Counted from the stretch's first letter, positions 15,977 to 26,737 are shown. The stretch: DNA of 64,000 nt from Actinoallomurus iriomotensis (GCF_030269445.1 NZ_BSTJ01000003.1:558001-622000), one strand, 5' to 3'. Numbers and translations: made by a program. The notes: generated from the sequence alone by a model not told the origin.

Positions 15977-16744
15977 CTAGTGGTGGTGCTGCATCCCGGC
16001 GCCACCGTGGTGGACCGGAACACCGGGCCGGTTCCAGCCGCCTCCCGGGTGGACCGGGCGGTTCCAGTTGCCGGGACGGACCGGGATGACCGGGACGACC
16101 GGCCGGTTCCACCCCCCGTGGCCCGGCCGGACCCACACGGGCCGGTGCAGCGCCATGCCCCGGTGGTACCAGCCGCCGATGTGGAAGATCGGGACGGCCG
16201 GGCGAACCCAGGTCCCGCTGTACGGCGAGGCGACGCGGAGGACCTCGGCCACCGCGGCGTCGCTGGGCACGCACTGCACCGGCACGCTGCCGGCCTCCGC
16301 GCTGTTGGCGGTGAGTTCGATGCCGCCGACGCTCAGCAGGTCGGTGCCGCCCATGACCGGCGCCCAGTCACCGACCATGTCGCCGGCGAGCACGCCCTGG
16401 GCCGGCACGGCCCCGCCGCCCCCGGTGACCTGGAAGGTCGAGTGCTCCGCGCCCCGTACGTTGATCCACGCCGCCCCGCTCCAGGAGGAGATGGGCAGCG
16501 GCGCCTGCAGGCTCAGGCTCGAGATGTGCAGGCGGAACCGGGCCGGGCCGTTGAAGGTGGTGCCGGGCGAGGCGAGCCATCCGTTGAGGACGGCGGCGGT
16601 CTGCCCGAGGTTGCCGATGTTGCAGGTGTACGCGGCGGAGAACGCGGAGGCCTGGGCGGGTGCCTGCCCCACGACGGCGCCGAGACCCCCGACCGCGAGG
16701 GCCGTCGTGACGGTCACGGCGCGCCTGCCGAGCGACTTGATCAT
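15977..16744 (-). CDS. Secreted DUF6801-like protein with WNRP/His-rich tail
   Basis: From the ATG at 16744 (AAGGAG at 16751-16756) the 255-residue product has a signal peptide (VTVTTALAVGGLGAVVGQAP, then AQA). A beta-rich domain follows that begins FSAAYTCNIGNLGQTAAVLN and includes FRLHISSLSLQAPLPISSWS. The YTC opening and layout resemble DUF6801, found in actinobacterial exported proteins. The last 65 residues are low complexity: WVRPGHGGWNRPVVPVIPVR, GNWNRPVHPGGGWNRPGVP, then VHHGGAGMQHHH. The WNRP unit occurs three times and the end is His-rich, which suggests surface adhesion or metal binding. Function unknown. Confidence 0.75.
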   Translation of the reverse strand: MIKSLGRRAVTVTTALAVGGLGAVVGQAPAQASAFSAAYTCNIGNLGQTAAVLNGWLASPGTTFNGPARFRLHISSLSLQAPLPISSWSGAAWINVRGAEHSTFQVTGGGGAVPAQGVLAGDMVGDWAPVMGGTDLLSVGGIELTANSAEAGSVPVQCVPSDAAVAEVLRVASPYSGTWVRPAVPIFHIGGWYHRGMALHRPVWVRPGHGGWNRPVVPVIPVRPGNWNRPVHPGGGWNRPGVPVHHGGAGMQHHH

Positions 16745-16954
16745 CTGAGCTCCTTGTAGGTATGTCCCGGAGATCGACGTCATCACCCGCCGAAGCGCCG
16801 TACGCCCACGCCGCAGGCCCTTTTGCCAGGTCCGATGACGATCAGTACCGCCCCATGGCGGAATCGGCGCCGCATGCGGCCGGGCGGAATCAGCGCGCCC
16901 GCGCACCGGTTGACGAGGATCGCCCCGGAAGGCTCCGATGCGCCAGGAGACGCC

Positions 16955-17530
16955 ATGTCCCTCGACCAGCCCGATGCCGCCGCACGAAGGTTCCTGTTCG
17001 TCCTGGGAAGTTCCCGCGCGGAGGGCAACACCGAGACGCTGGCCCGGCAGGCGGCGGCACGGCTGCCCGCCGAGGTCGAACAGCGGTGGATACGGCTCGA
17101 CGACCTGCCGCTGCCCGCGTTCAGCGACGTCCGTCACGCCGGCGGTCCCGGCTACGCCGAGCCGACCGGCAATGAGCGGCTGCTCCTGGACGCCACGGTC
17201 ACGGCGACGGACGTGGTGATCGTGTCCCCGCTCTACTGGTACAGCGTCTCGGCGGCCACCAAGCTCTACCTCGACTACTGGTCGCCGTGGCTGCGCGTTC
17301 CCGGCGTCGACTTCAAGGCCCGGATGAGGGGCCGGACCATGTGGGCGATCACGGTGATCAGCGAGGAGGACCCGGCCAAGGCCGATCCCCTGCTGGGCAC
17401 TCTCCGGCTCACCGCCGACTACCTGGGGATGCGGTGGGGCGGAGAGTTGGTGGGGTACGCCGACCGGCCCGGTGACATCCGCGCCGACGCGGACGCTCTG
17501 GCGGCGGCGGAGAAGTTCTTCACACCGTGA
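16955..17530 (+). CDS. NADPH-dependent FMN reductase (flavodoxin-like)
   Basis: The 191-residue protein starts at the ATG at 16955 with AGGAG at 16945-16949. The FMN phosphate loop is VLGSSRAEGNTETLARQA, and the isoalloxazine loop is VIVSPLYWYSVSAATKLYLD, both typical of the NADPH_FMN_reductase/Fld-like family. Such enzymes supply reduced flavin or reduce quinones, chromate or azo dyes. It lies divergent from the WNRP-tail gene and 110 bases before an XRE regulator gene. No operator stands out. Confidence 0.9.
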   Translation: MSLDQPDAAARRFLFVLGSSRAEGNTETLARQAAARLPAEVEQRWIRLDDLPLPAFSDVRHAGGPGYAEPTGNERLLLDATVTATDVVIVSPLYWYSVSAATKLYLDYWSPWLRVPGVDFKARMRGRTMWAITVISEEDPAKADPLLGTLRLTADYLGMRWGGELVGYADRPGDIRADADALAAAEKFFTP

Positions 17531-17640
17531 GGCCACCCCTACCTCTCGCGTGAACACGCAGGTCAGCCCGCTTCCAGGCCCCTGGCCAACCTCGGAGGTC
17601 GGTCGTAACGTGGGTGGTGACCACGGCTGCGGGGGGTGCA

Positions 17641-18816
17641 GTGATCGTGTCCGATGCCCCGACCATCGGTGACCGGCTGAAGTTGCTCCGGCACGAACGT
17701 TCCATGACCCGGCGCGAGCTCGCGGACCGATCCGGGGTGAACACCGACGTGATCGAGAAGCTGGAGCACGGGCGCCGGCAGACCGCCCGTGCGACCTGGC
17801 TGATGAGGCTCGCCGGCACGCTGAGGACGGAGCTGTCCGGCCTGCTCGGCCGGCCCCGCCCCGAGGACAGCGCCGTACGCGACGCCGTGACCGCGCCGGA
17901 GTCCACCCCCGGCGTCGATCCGGACGACGCGGGCGAGGCGCCCGACGTCGGCGAACTGCGCGACGCCGTCACCGACGCCTGGCGCGCGTACTGGTCGGGC
18001 GACCTGCCGCACGTGGCGATGAGGCTGCCGGGCCTGATCGGCGAGGCGCGTCTCGCGTACCTCGGCCTGGGCCCACGGGCGGCCGCGCCGCTCGCCGACG
18101 CGCACCACCTGGCCGCGCGCCTGCTGTCGAGCCTGGGCGAGACCGACCTCGCGGCGCTGGCCGCACAGGAGGCGATCCAGGCCGCCGAGAGCGGGGACGA
18201 CGAGCTCCGGTGGACGGCGCTGCACGGCTCGTACTGCTCGGCGCTCCTGCACCAGCACCTCACCGGCGTCTGCGAGGCCCACGCCGTGCACATCGCCGAG
18301 GACACCGAGCCGCCGCTGGGGGCCGCCGAACTCCGCCGCCTGACGGTGTGGGGCAACCTGATCCTCACCGCGATGGCCGCCGCCGGCACGACCACGCGAG
18401 CGGGCGCGGTGCACGACTACGTCGGCCTGGCCCGCTCGGCGGCGGGTCGCTTCGACCGCGAGCATCTCGACTATCACGTACGGTTCGGCCCGTCGGAGGT
18501 GGCGATGCACGCCACGCACGCGTACACGCTGTTGCGCGAGCCCGGTCTGGCCCTGCGGGCGTCCTGCGCCGTGCACCGGGAGGACCTCCCGCGTGCGATG
18601 TACGGCCGCCACCTGCTCGACGTGGCCCAGGCCCAGGCGCAGCTCATGGATCTGCGGGCGGCCGAGTCGACCCTGCAGGAGGCCGAGAGCCTGTCCCGCT
18701 GGTCCTTCCGCGACCACGGCCCCGCGTACGCCGTGGTCGGTGAACTGGTCGAGGAGATGGCCCACGTCTCCCCCGACCTGCGCCGTATGGCGCAGGAGGT
18801 CGCCATCGAAGGCTGA
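17641..18816 (+). CDS. XRE-family regulator with C-terminal TPR-like helices
   Basis: An N-terminal helix-turn-helix (TIGDRLKLLRHERSMTRREL, then ADRSGVNTDVIEKLEHGRRQ) is followed by about 300 residues of helical repeats (LAALAAQEAIQAAESGDDEL, ALRASCAVHREDLPRAMYGR, LMDLRAAESTLQEAESLSRW). This is the layout of actinobacterial XRE/TPR regulators, which often bind peptides or other proteins through the repeats. I prefer the GTG at 17641, which follows a G-rich stretch. A GTG at 17614 is possible and adds nine residues. Target genes are unknown. Confidence 0.85.
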   Translation: MIVSDAPTIGDRLKLLRHERSMTRRELADRSGVNTDVIEKLEHGRRQTARATWLMRLAGTLRTELSGLLGRPRPEDSAVRDAVTAPESTPGVDPDDAGEAPDVGELRDAVTDAWRAYWSGDLPHVAMRLPGLIGEARLAYLGLGPRAAAPLADAHHLAARLLSSLGETDLAALAAQEAIQAAESGDDELRWTALHGSYCSALLHQHLTGVCEAHAVHIAEDTEPPLGAAELRRLTVWGNLILTAMAAAGTTTRAGAVHDYVGLARSAAGRFDREHLDYHVRFGPSEVAMHATHAYTLLREPGLALRASCAVHREDLPRAMYGRHLLDVAQAQAQLMDLRAAESTLQEAESLSRWSFRDHGPAYAVVGELVEEMAHVSPDLRRMAQEVAIEG

Positions 18817-18818
18817 CC

Positions 18819-18956
18819 CTGGCCCTGCGGCGCCACGGCACGCTGCTGTACTACGGCGCCCTCATCGGCGAGGTGCCGACGATCGGCATGCGCGAGCTCC
18901 CGGCCGGCATCAAGGTCTGCTACCCCGTCTTCCGCGACCGCATCCCCACGCGGGCC
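18819..18956 (+). pseudogene. C-terminal fragment of a zinc-binding dehydrogenase (MDR family)
   Basis: Right after the XRE gene stop, one frame reads LALRRHGTLLYYGALIGEVP, then TIGMRELPAGIKVCYPVFRD. This is the segment just after the Rossmann fold of MDR quinone-reductase-like enzymes (GGTLLxYGALTGEVP...). There is no N-terminal domain, catalytic part or proper C-terminus, so it is a remnant of about 45 codons. It remains open and in frame into the following reductase gene. Confidence 0.6.
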
Positions 18957-19079
18957 GCGTCGTGGCCGGGAGGGATTTCTCGCGATCTCCCGCAGGAGAT
19001 GTCAAGACGGCGGGGACGGCTCCGACTCTTCCGTGAAGGCGCGCCCCGCCGGGGCGCCACGGGAGCCGAGGAGCTCGTC

Positions 19080-21168
<2,089 letters not shown>

Positions 21169-21175
21169 CCTGAGC

Positions 21176-21426
21176 GGCGAGCCGACGAGCGAGCGGAGCG
21201 GCCGGTGAGGGACGAGCCGTCCGTGGAGTGAGTGAGGAGACGAGCGCGACCGGCAAGCTCGCGGCGAGCCGACGAGCGAGCGGAGCGGCCGGTGAGGGAC
21301 GAGCCGTCCGTGGAGTGAGTGAGGAGACGAGCGCGACCATGGACACGTGCGGCGAGCCGACGAGCGAGCGGAGCGGCCGGTGAGGGACGAGCCGTCCGTG
21401 GAGTGAGTGAGGAGACGAGCGCGACC
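21176..21426. repeat. Three tandem copies of a 76-bp intergenic repeat
   Basis: Three apparently identical 76-bp units lie at 21176-21251, 21263-21338 and 21351-21426, separated by unrelated spacers of 11 and 12 bases. Each contains GGCGAGCCGACGAGCGAGCG at its left end and GTGAGTGAGGAGACGAGCGC near its right. A diverged copy in the opposite orientation lies at 5022-5097. Read on the minus strand, the repeat is open and would encode RARLLTHSTDGSSLTGRSAR, but this looks like an accident of composition and not a gene. It lies between the argG stop and its terminator hairpin. Confidence 0.92.
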
Positions 21427-21454
21427 AGCACGGCAGGCCCGCGGAAGGCCACGG

Positions 21455-21483
21455 GGTTCCCGCACCTCGGGGGTGCGGGAACC
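21455..21483. terminator. Perfect 12-bp hairpin terminator
   Basis: GGTTCCCGCACC (21455-21466) pairs perfectly with GGTGCGGGAACC (21472-21483) across a 5-base loop, between convergent argG and the SnoaL-like gene. Confidence 0.85.
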
Positions 21484-21524
21484 GGCGTGCCGGCAGCCCT
21501 GGTCATTGAGCGCGGCGCGAGGCT

Positions 21525-21890
21525 CTAGCCGAGACGCGGGTCAGGGCCCTCGGTGATCCCCCACGCCTCCGCGAAGCGGCCGTCGCTGATGCGGAAGATC
21601 TCGATCAGCGTCGGCGGCGCGGCGCCGTCCGGGGTCGCGATCCCCTCGACCGACGACCGGACCGCGACCTTGTCGCCGTCGACCAGGATGTCCTGGGCGA
21701 CGACGCGCACGTGGGGGAACCGGGCGACGAGTGTGCGCCAGGCGTCCCTGCCCGCCTCGAACCCGGTGCTGCCCAGCGGATGACTGAAGAAGTCGGGTGT
21801 GTGCAGATCCTCGGCCTGGTCGAACCGCCGGGTGTTGAAACACTCCTGCATCCGGTGGACCAGGGTCTTCGCCTCGTCGCGTGTGGTCAT
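21525..21890 (-). CDS. SnoaL-like / NTF2-fold protein
   Basis: The 121-residue protein has the SnoaL-type cone fold: LVHRMQECFNTRRFDQAEDL, HTPDFFSHPLGSTGFEAGRD, AWRTLVARFPHVRVVAQDIL and IEIFRISDGRFAEAWGITEG. Members act as polyketide cyclases, hydroxylases or simple ligand-binding proteins, and the function cannot be told from the fold. It is divergent from a TetR regulator across a gap with a 19-base direct repeat, so TetR control is likely. Confidence 0.88.
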   Translation of the reverse strand: MTTRDEAKTLVHRMQECFNTRRFDQAEDLHTPDFFSHPLGSTGFEAGRDAWRTLVARFPHVRVVAQDILVDGDKVAVRSSVEGIATPDGAAPPTLIEIFRISDGRFAEAWGITEGPDPRLG

Positions 21891-21942
21891 CGGCGTGGTC
21901 TCCTCGTGACTGGGTGAGGACGAGACGGCCCGGACCAGTAAG

Positions 21943-21995
21943 CGGTGCGCCGCCCCGGTTACCGTCTCAGAGTATCCGGTGCGTCGCCCCGGTTA
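21943..21995. promoter_or_regulatory. Direct-repeat TetR operator candidate
   Basis: CGGTGCGCCGCCCCGGTTA (21943-21961) recurs at 21977-21995 with a single mismatch (C to T at the eighth base), a 34-bp period. Each copy is weakly symmetric (CCGG...CCGG). The second copy ends 12 bases before the TetR ATG. Confidence 0.7.
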
Positions 21996-22007
21996 TGCTG
22001 ATATGCC

Positions 22008-22619
22008 ATGACCAGCCGACCGTCCGGCCCCACTCCGGCAGCCCACGGGAGCGACCGCGAGCTGCGGTCGGACGCGCGCCGCAATCGGGAGCGGGTGCTG
22101 CGGACCGCGCAGCAGCTGTTCGCGACGCAGGGCCTCGGCGTCTCACTCGACGAGATCGCCCGCCGCGCGGGCGTCGGTCCCGGCACCGTCCACCGGCACT
22201 TCCCGGCCAAGGAAGATCTGTATCTCGCCGTCGCGACCGATCGGTTCGAGCGGCTCGTGACGGAGGCGGAGGCGCTCGCCGCCACCGACGATCCCGCGGC
22301 CCTGTTCACGCTGCTGTCCCGCATGATCGCCACGGGCGCCGAGAACGCGACGGTCAAGAGCGCACTCGTGGCCGCCGAGTTCGACCTGCGCACCGCGGCC
22401 CCGGACGTCGCCGCGGGCCTCACCCGCCAGGTCGCGCGACTGCTCGACCGCGCGCACGCGGCCGGCGCCGTTCGCCCCGACGTCACCGTCGACGAGGTGA
22501 TGGCACTCGTCGCCGGCGCCTTCGCCGCGATCCGCCACGCCAACGCGGAGATCAGCCGCGAACGCTCAGCGCACATCGCCCGGCTCATCCTCGACGGGCT
22601 GCGCCCCGGACCCCGGTGA
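22008..22619 (+). CDS. TetR-family transcriptional regulator
   Basis: The 203-residue protein has the TetR helix-turn-helix RRNRERVLRTAQQLFATQGL, then GVSLDEIARRAGVGPGTVHRHFPAKEDLY, followed by a variable ligand-binding helical domain containing VTVDEVMALVAGAFAAIRHA. It is divergent from the SnoaL-like gene and probably binds the repeated 19-base motif in between, including its own promoter. The ligand is unknown. Confidence 0.94.
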   Translation: MTSRPSGPTPAAHGSDRELRSDARRNRERVLRTAQQLFATQGLGVSLDEIARRAGVGPGTVHRHFPAKEDLYLAVATDRFERLVTEAEALAATDDPAALFTLLSRMIATGAENATVKSALVAAEFDLRTAAPDVAAGLTRQVARLLDRAHAAGAVRPDVTVDEVMALVAGAFAAIRHANAEISRERSAHIARLILDGLRPGPR

Positions 22620-22995
22620 CCTTCGAGTACTCGAACGAATTACGACGGTCTACTAACGAATACGGCCCTACCGGCTCGAAGTTCCGACCGATCGACGACC
22701 CGGCGCCGGACCATCGCGACCGCCCGGCGGCCGGGCGTTCCGGCGAAGTCCTTTCGCGCGCGGATAGGGCGCACACATTTCGATTCGGCGAAGCCGGGCC
22801 GGACCATAAGGACCGGCCGACGACTTCTCTGAGTAGTCACTCGATCTTGATCCGTGACCGCTCATGGCCAGCGCTCTTGTCGAATTTCAGATACTCGACG
22901 ACATTTGCCGAGGGTCTTCCCGGATGAACTCCCCCCATGGCTCGAGGCGGACCCGTCCCATCCCGGAACAGCCCCGCTCAAAGGAGAGCTCCCAG
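22620..22995. other. Intergenic region with a 14-bp palindrome
   Basis: No supported gene lies here. TTCGAGTACTCGAA (22622-22635) is a perfect palindrome just after the TetR stop and may be part of a terminator or an operator. The rest up to the AAGGAGAG site at 22981 is moderately A/T-rich and likely holds the promoter of the large secreted protein. A GTG-started frame from 22864 is in phase with that gene but lacks an RBS. Confidence 0.5.
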
Positions 22996-25479
22996 ATGCG
23001 GAGAGCTATTTTGTCGCGCGCTTTTCGAATAGGTTCCTCAGCTACCGCCGGATTACTCGTCGCGGGTGTCCTGGTCGGCCTGAGTGCCACGCCGGCGCCC
23101 GCCGCCGACGGCTCGGTCCTGCACAAGAGCGCCCAGAACGTCACTCATCCGAACGCCGGGACGGCGAGCCACGGGGACGTCATCAACTGGGTGGTCGACT
23201 ACACCGACAACGGTTCCGCCACCCCCGCCACGGCGACGGTCACCGACCCGATCAGCGGCGCGACGGGCGCGCAGACGTACGTGCCCGGCTCCCTCAAGGT
23301 CCCGCCCGGCTGGAGCCCGTCGTGGTCCACCGACGGCACCACCTTCCAGGGCTCCGACTCCGGCGCCGCGACGACCGCCGTACGGGCCACCACCTCGTCC
23401 GCGCGACAGGGCGGTACGAACCTCTCCGCGGACCTGCTGCCGCCGCTGCAGTCGGTGAGCACCGCGACCGGCGGCGACGGCTTCACGCCGGTCCTGTACC
23501 GCGCGGACGGCAAGGTGGAGGCGTGGAACCTCTTCCACCACTCCAACGCACCGGCCGCCGTGGCCGTCTGCACCGACCTGAGCACCGGCCAGGCGTGCTC
23601 GGGCGGCCCCTGGCCGAAGCCGATCAACGCGGCCGCCGGCCCACTCGGCAGCGGCAACACCTCCGACCTGGGGACCACGACGACCGAGGAGTTCGTCCGC
23701 GACCCGGACCGCGCGGGCGTCGTGTACTACCCGGCGTTCGCCGCGACCACGGTCGGCGTCGCCTGCCTCGACCTCGGGGCCCGCGCGAACTGCGGGTACT
23801 GGCCGCTCATCGACCGCGGCGGCTCGCCGTCGCGGGTCAACAACATCGGCGGCCTCGTCGAGCAGGGCGGGAACCTGTACGGCGTGGTGTCGACCGGTCA
23901 GGTGCTGTGCCTGTCGATGGCCTCGCGTACGCCCTGCGCCGGCCAGCCGTACGCCGCGGTCGTCCCGCCGAACGGCGACCAGACGAGCACCACGAGGAAC
24001 GAATACTTCGGCTCGATGGTCACCGTGAACGGCAAGGTCTTCATCTCGTCGTCGCCGACCAGTTCCTCGACCGGCGCGCACCCGCCGGCGATCGGCTGCT
24101 TCGACCCGGACACCGATGCCTCGTGCGCGGGCTGGACCACGCCGCACGACATCGGCCTCAGCGGCTCGTACACCTACAACGTCTACGCCGGGTACGACAC
24201 CGGCGGCCACGCGGACCGCGTGTGCGCCACCGTCACCACTCCGGCGATGAGGTCGGCGTGCTTCGACTTCGGCGGCGCGGCGGTGGCCGCGCCCACGGAG
24301 TTCGACGGTCTGTCCAGCGGCGCCCAGGCGTTCAGCCCGAACACGGTCACGACACCGGACGGGCATCTGCGCAGCTACTTCGGCATCTGGGGCGGATCCA
24401 TCACGGGCGCGGCGGTGTGTCACGACTGGACCGCCGGTGGAGCCTGCGCCGGGTTCCCGCTGCCGGCGACGCATCCCGGCGTCAACGGCGGGCAGACACG
24501 CGACTACGGCTACGCGTACGACACGACCAGCGGATGCCTGTTCGGGCTCGGTGACGCCGGCGTGCTGTTCTCCATGGATCCGGGCACCGCCACGACTCCG
24601 TGCCTGCACAGCGGGGCCGACGTCAAGGTGACGCCGTCGCGGTTCTACTGCGACGGCGGGTCCGGTCACGTCCAGGGGTACCAGAACGCCCGACTGGAGA
24701 ACATCGACGTGTCCCACGTCGACCTGGCCGCCTCCACGGCCACGGTCACCGACGACGACGGCACCACGATCGCGACGCCCTCGTTCGCGCCGGACGGCAC
24801 GATCGACCTGTCCGGCATCTCCGTCTCGGCGCATCCGACCATCGAGGTGTCCACTCACCTCGTGTTGAAGAACGGCGGCGACTTCACCGGCACGAACCAC
24901 CCGGCCCTCGTCGTCACCTACCGCGGCGACGCGCCGCAGGTCTGCTTCCAGACGAAGGTCGGCGACACCTGCACCGTCACCGGTGTGTCCAACACCGCCA
25001 CCGGCTCCGATGCCACCGGCGACCTGACCTCCAACCGGGTGGACCTCGCGATCGCGCCGGGCGCGTCCTGCACGCCCCACGTCACCGTCGACAAGGAGAT
25101 CTGCGCGTCGACGCTGGGCGCCACGTGCGGCCATGGCGGCAGCGGCCCCTGGGTCAAACAGACTCCGGGCGGCCTTCTCGGGCTGCTGGGCACCGCCTAT
25201 TGGCGAATCACCGTGACCAACAACGGTCCGGTCGACGCCGCGAAGGTCACGCTCAACGACCACACCGAGTCGTCGTGTGAGTCGGCCGCCGGCAAGTTCA
25301 CCCTGGCGGTGAACCAGACCAAGCGGTTCTACTGCTCGACCTTCCTGCTCGTCCTGCCCCTGAAGAACACCGTCACCGCGTCGTTCGTCCCGGCGAACTC
25401 GCCCCCCGGCACCTCGCCGACGACCACGGATCCGTCATCCGCGGTCGCCTGCGGCGTGCTGTGCGTCCTGACCAAGTAA
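22996..25479 (+). CDS. Large secreted protein with DUF11-like domains
   Basis: From the ATG at 22996 (AAGGAGAG at 22981) the product has 827 residues. A signal peptide (GSSATAGLLVAGVLVGLSAT, then PAPAA) is followed by a DUF11-like beta domain (VLHKSAQNVTHPNAGTASHG, then DVINWVVDYTDNGSATPATA). A long beta-propeller-like middle comes next, with repeated Cys-containing strands (AVCTDLSTGQACSGGPWPKP, VACLDLGARANCGYWPLIDR, VLCLSMASRTPCAGQPYAAV). The end has two more DUF11-type units (HVTVDKEICASTLGATCGHG, then WRITVTNNGPVDAAKVTLND). No LPXTG or transmembrane anchor ends the chain. It is probably an extracellular structural or adhesive protein, with disulfides formed within the repeats. No enzymatic motif is visible. 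Confidence 0.8.
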   Translation: MRRAILSRAFRIGSSATAGLLVAGVLVGLSATPAPAADGSVLHKSAQNVTHPNAGTASHGDVINWVVDYTDNGSATPATATVTDPISGATGAQTYVPGSLKVPPGWSPSWSTDGTTFQGSDSGAATTAVRATTSSARQGGTNLSADLLPPLQSVSTATGGDGFTPVLYRADGKVEAWNLFHHSNAPAAVAVCTDLSTGQACSGGPWPKPINAAAGPLGSGNTSDLGTTTTEEFVRDPDRAGVVYYPAFAATTVGVACLDLGARANCGYWPLIDRGGSPSRVNNIGGLVEQGGNLYGVVSTGQVLCLSMASRTPCAGQPYAAVVPPNGDQTSTTRNEYFGSMVTVNGKVFISSSPTSSSTGAHPPAIGCFDPDTDASCAGWTTPHDIGLSGSYTYNVYAGYDTGGHADRVCATVTTPAMRSACFDFGGAAVAAPTEFDGLSSGAQAFSPNTVTTPDGHLRSYFGIWGGSITGAAVCHDWTAGGACAGFPLPATHPGVNGGQTRDYGYAYDTTSGCLFGLGDAGVLFSMDPGTATTPCLHSGADVKVTPSRFYCDGGSGHVQGYQNARLENIDVSHVDLAASTATVTDDDGTTIATPSFAPDGTIDLSGISVSAHPTIEVSTHLVLKNGGDFTGTNHPALVVTYRGDAPQVCFQTKVGDTCTVTGVSNTATGSDATGDLTSNRVDLAIAPGASCTPHVTVDKEICASTLGATCGHGGSGPWVKQTPGGLLGLLGTAYWRITVTNNGPVDAAKVTLNDHTESSCESAAGKFTLAVNQTKRFYCSTFLLVLPLKNTVTASFVPANSPPGTSPTTTDPSSAVACGVLCVLTK

Positions 25480-25493
25480 CCGTCCGCGCCACA

Positions 25494-25526
25494 GTGGCGG
25501 CCCGTCTCGTACGAGCGGGCCGCCAC
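25494..25526. terminator. Bidirectional hairpin terminator
   Basis: GTGGCGGCCCG (25494-25504) pairs with CGGGCCGCCAC (25516-25526). The loop is itself a CTCGTACGAG palindrome, so the stem can extend to about 15 bp with one bulge. It lies between convergent genes. Confidence 0.85.
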
Positions 25527-25540
25527 CCGCGGCGGCCGGG

Positions 25541-26218
25541 TCAGCCGACGGCGCCGCGTGCGCCCTTCGCCACGGTGATGCCCGAGGCGAACTTCACCAT
25601 GGTGGTGACGTTCCAGTTGAGCGAGTGCGGCAGCTGCACCATGACGTTCAGCGGAACCTCGGAGAGGCCGGGGGCGGGCCGGCCCCGCTGATCGGTCTGG
25701 AAGATGAGGGTGACGGAGTAGCCCGGACCCTTGTGGCCGAAGAACCACCCCCGGTGCCCGTTGACCTCCACGGCCTGATCGCCGGACTTGGGGAACGGGT
25801 TGAGGTCCCCCTGGACCACGATCTTGTCCTCGTACGTACCGCCCGTGGGTGTGCCGGCCCGGTGCAGGATCAGGCTCAGGTCGTCCGCGGAGGCGACCTC
25901 CCAGCCCTGCGGGATCGTCCGGAGGGTGTACCCCTTCGGCTGGGCGCCCTCGTACGCGACCAGGGCGACGCTTCTCCCCACCGAGGCGGCGGGGCTCGCG
26001 GCCTCGTGGGAGTGACCCGCGGGCACGCCCGTCAGCAGGAGGGCCCCGGCGACGCCGGCGGCGACCACGCCGGTTCCCCCGGCGAGGGCGACACGACGGC
26101 GGCGCCGCATCAGCAGGGCACGGCCCCGGGCGATGTCCGGCTCGGCGTCCGGCCAGGGGTAGGAGGTGCGGAGGTCGGGCGGAACCGCCTCGGACAGCAG
26201 GGAACGCACGTCGTTCAT
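25541..26218 (-). CDS. Single-pass membrane protein, anti-sigma-like partner
   Basis: The 225-residue protein has a short cytoplasmic N-terminus (MNDVRSLLSEAVPPDLRTSY), basic residues, one membrane helix (VALAGGTGVVAAGVAGALLL) and an extracytoplasmic beta-rich part. It follows the SigE-family sigma gene by 12 bases in the same operon, the usual place for an anti-sigma or regulated membrane protein. No zinc-binding HxxxCxxC motif is seen, so any anti-sigma activity would be of another type. Confidence 0.75.
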   Translation of the reverse strand: MNDVRSLLSEAVPPDLRTSYPWPDAEPDIARGRALLMRRRRRVALAGGTGVVAAGVAGALLLTGVPAGHSHEAASPAASVGRSVALVAYEGAQPKGYTLRTIPQGWEVASADDLSLILHRAGTPTGGTYEDKIVVQGDLNPFPKSGDQAVEVNGHRGWFFGHKGPGYSVTLIFQTDQRGRPAPGLSEVPLNVMVQLPHSLNWNVTTMVKFASGITVAKGARGAVG

Positions 26219-26230
26219 CGAGATTCCTTT

Positions 26231-26737
26231 CTACGGAGTGGGGGCCAGAGCGGCGCGCAACCGGTCCAGGGCCTTGGCGTTCATGCTCTTGACCGTCCCC
26301 TTCGCACAGCCCAGAGCCGAGGCGGTGTCCTCGATGCTCAGATCGAGTTCATGGCGGAGCACGACGACGGCTCGCATTCGCGGCGGCAGCTCCGCGAGTG
26401 CCCGGCGCACCGCCCCTCCGTCGAGTTGCCCGTCGACGTCGCCGAACGCGTCGCCGGCCGCGGCCGCGTCGGGCAGCTCGTCGGTCGACTTCTCCCGTCG
26501 CCACCACGGCCGCCGCGTCTCGTCCAGGAAGGCCGAGACGACGGCCCTGCGGGTGTACGCCTCGGCGCTCTCCCGTATCCGCGGCCAGGCGACGTACACC
26601 CTGGCCAGCGCCGTCTGGACGACGTCCTCGGCGAGGTGCCGGTCGCCCGCCGTCAGCATGCAGGCGGTGCGGAGCAGACTCACCCGGCTCGCACCGACGA
26701 AATCCGAGAACTCGCGGTCCCGGGCCGTTCGGATCAT
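26231..26737 (-). CDS. SigE-family RNA polymerase sigma factor (ECF)
   Basis: The 168-residue protein has region 2 (REFSDFVGASRVSLLRTACM, then LTAGDRHLAEDVVQTALARVYVAWPRI) and region 4 (LAELPPRMRAVVVLRHELDL, then SIEDTASALGCAKGTVKSMNAKALDRL). The sequence matches the actinobacterial SigE-type group often annotated as SigE family (TIGR02983). It should direct RNA polymerase to stress promoters and is probably controlled by the membrane protein encoded immediately downstream. Confidence 0.93.
   Translation of the reverse strand: MIRTARDREFSDFVGASRVSLLRTACMLTAGDRHLAEDVVQTALARVYVAWPRIRESAEAYTRRAVVSAFLDETRRPWWRREKSTDELPDAAAAGDAFGDVDGQLDGGAVRRALAELPPRMRAVVVLRHELDLSIEDTASALGCAKGTVKSMNAKALDRLRAALAPTP

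Noticed and set aside
21176-21426. CRISPR array
   Set aside because: The repeat is 76 bp with 11-12 base spacers, far from CRISPR proportions, and no cas genes are present.
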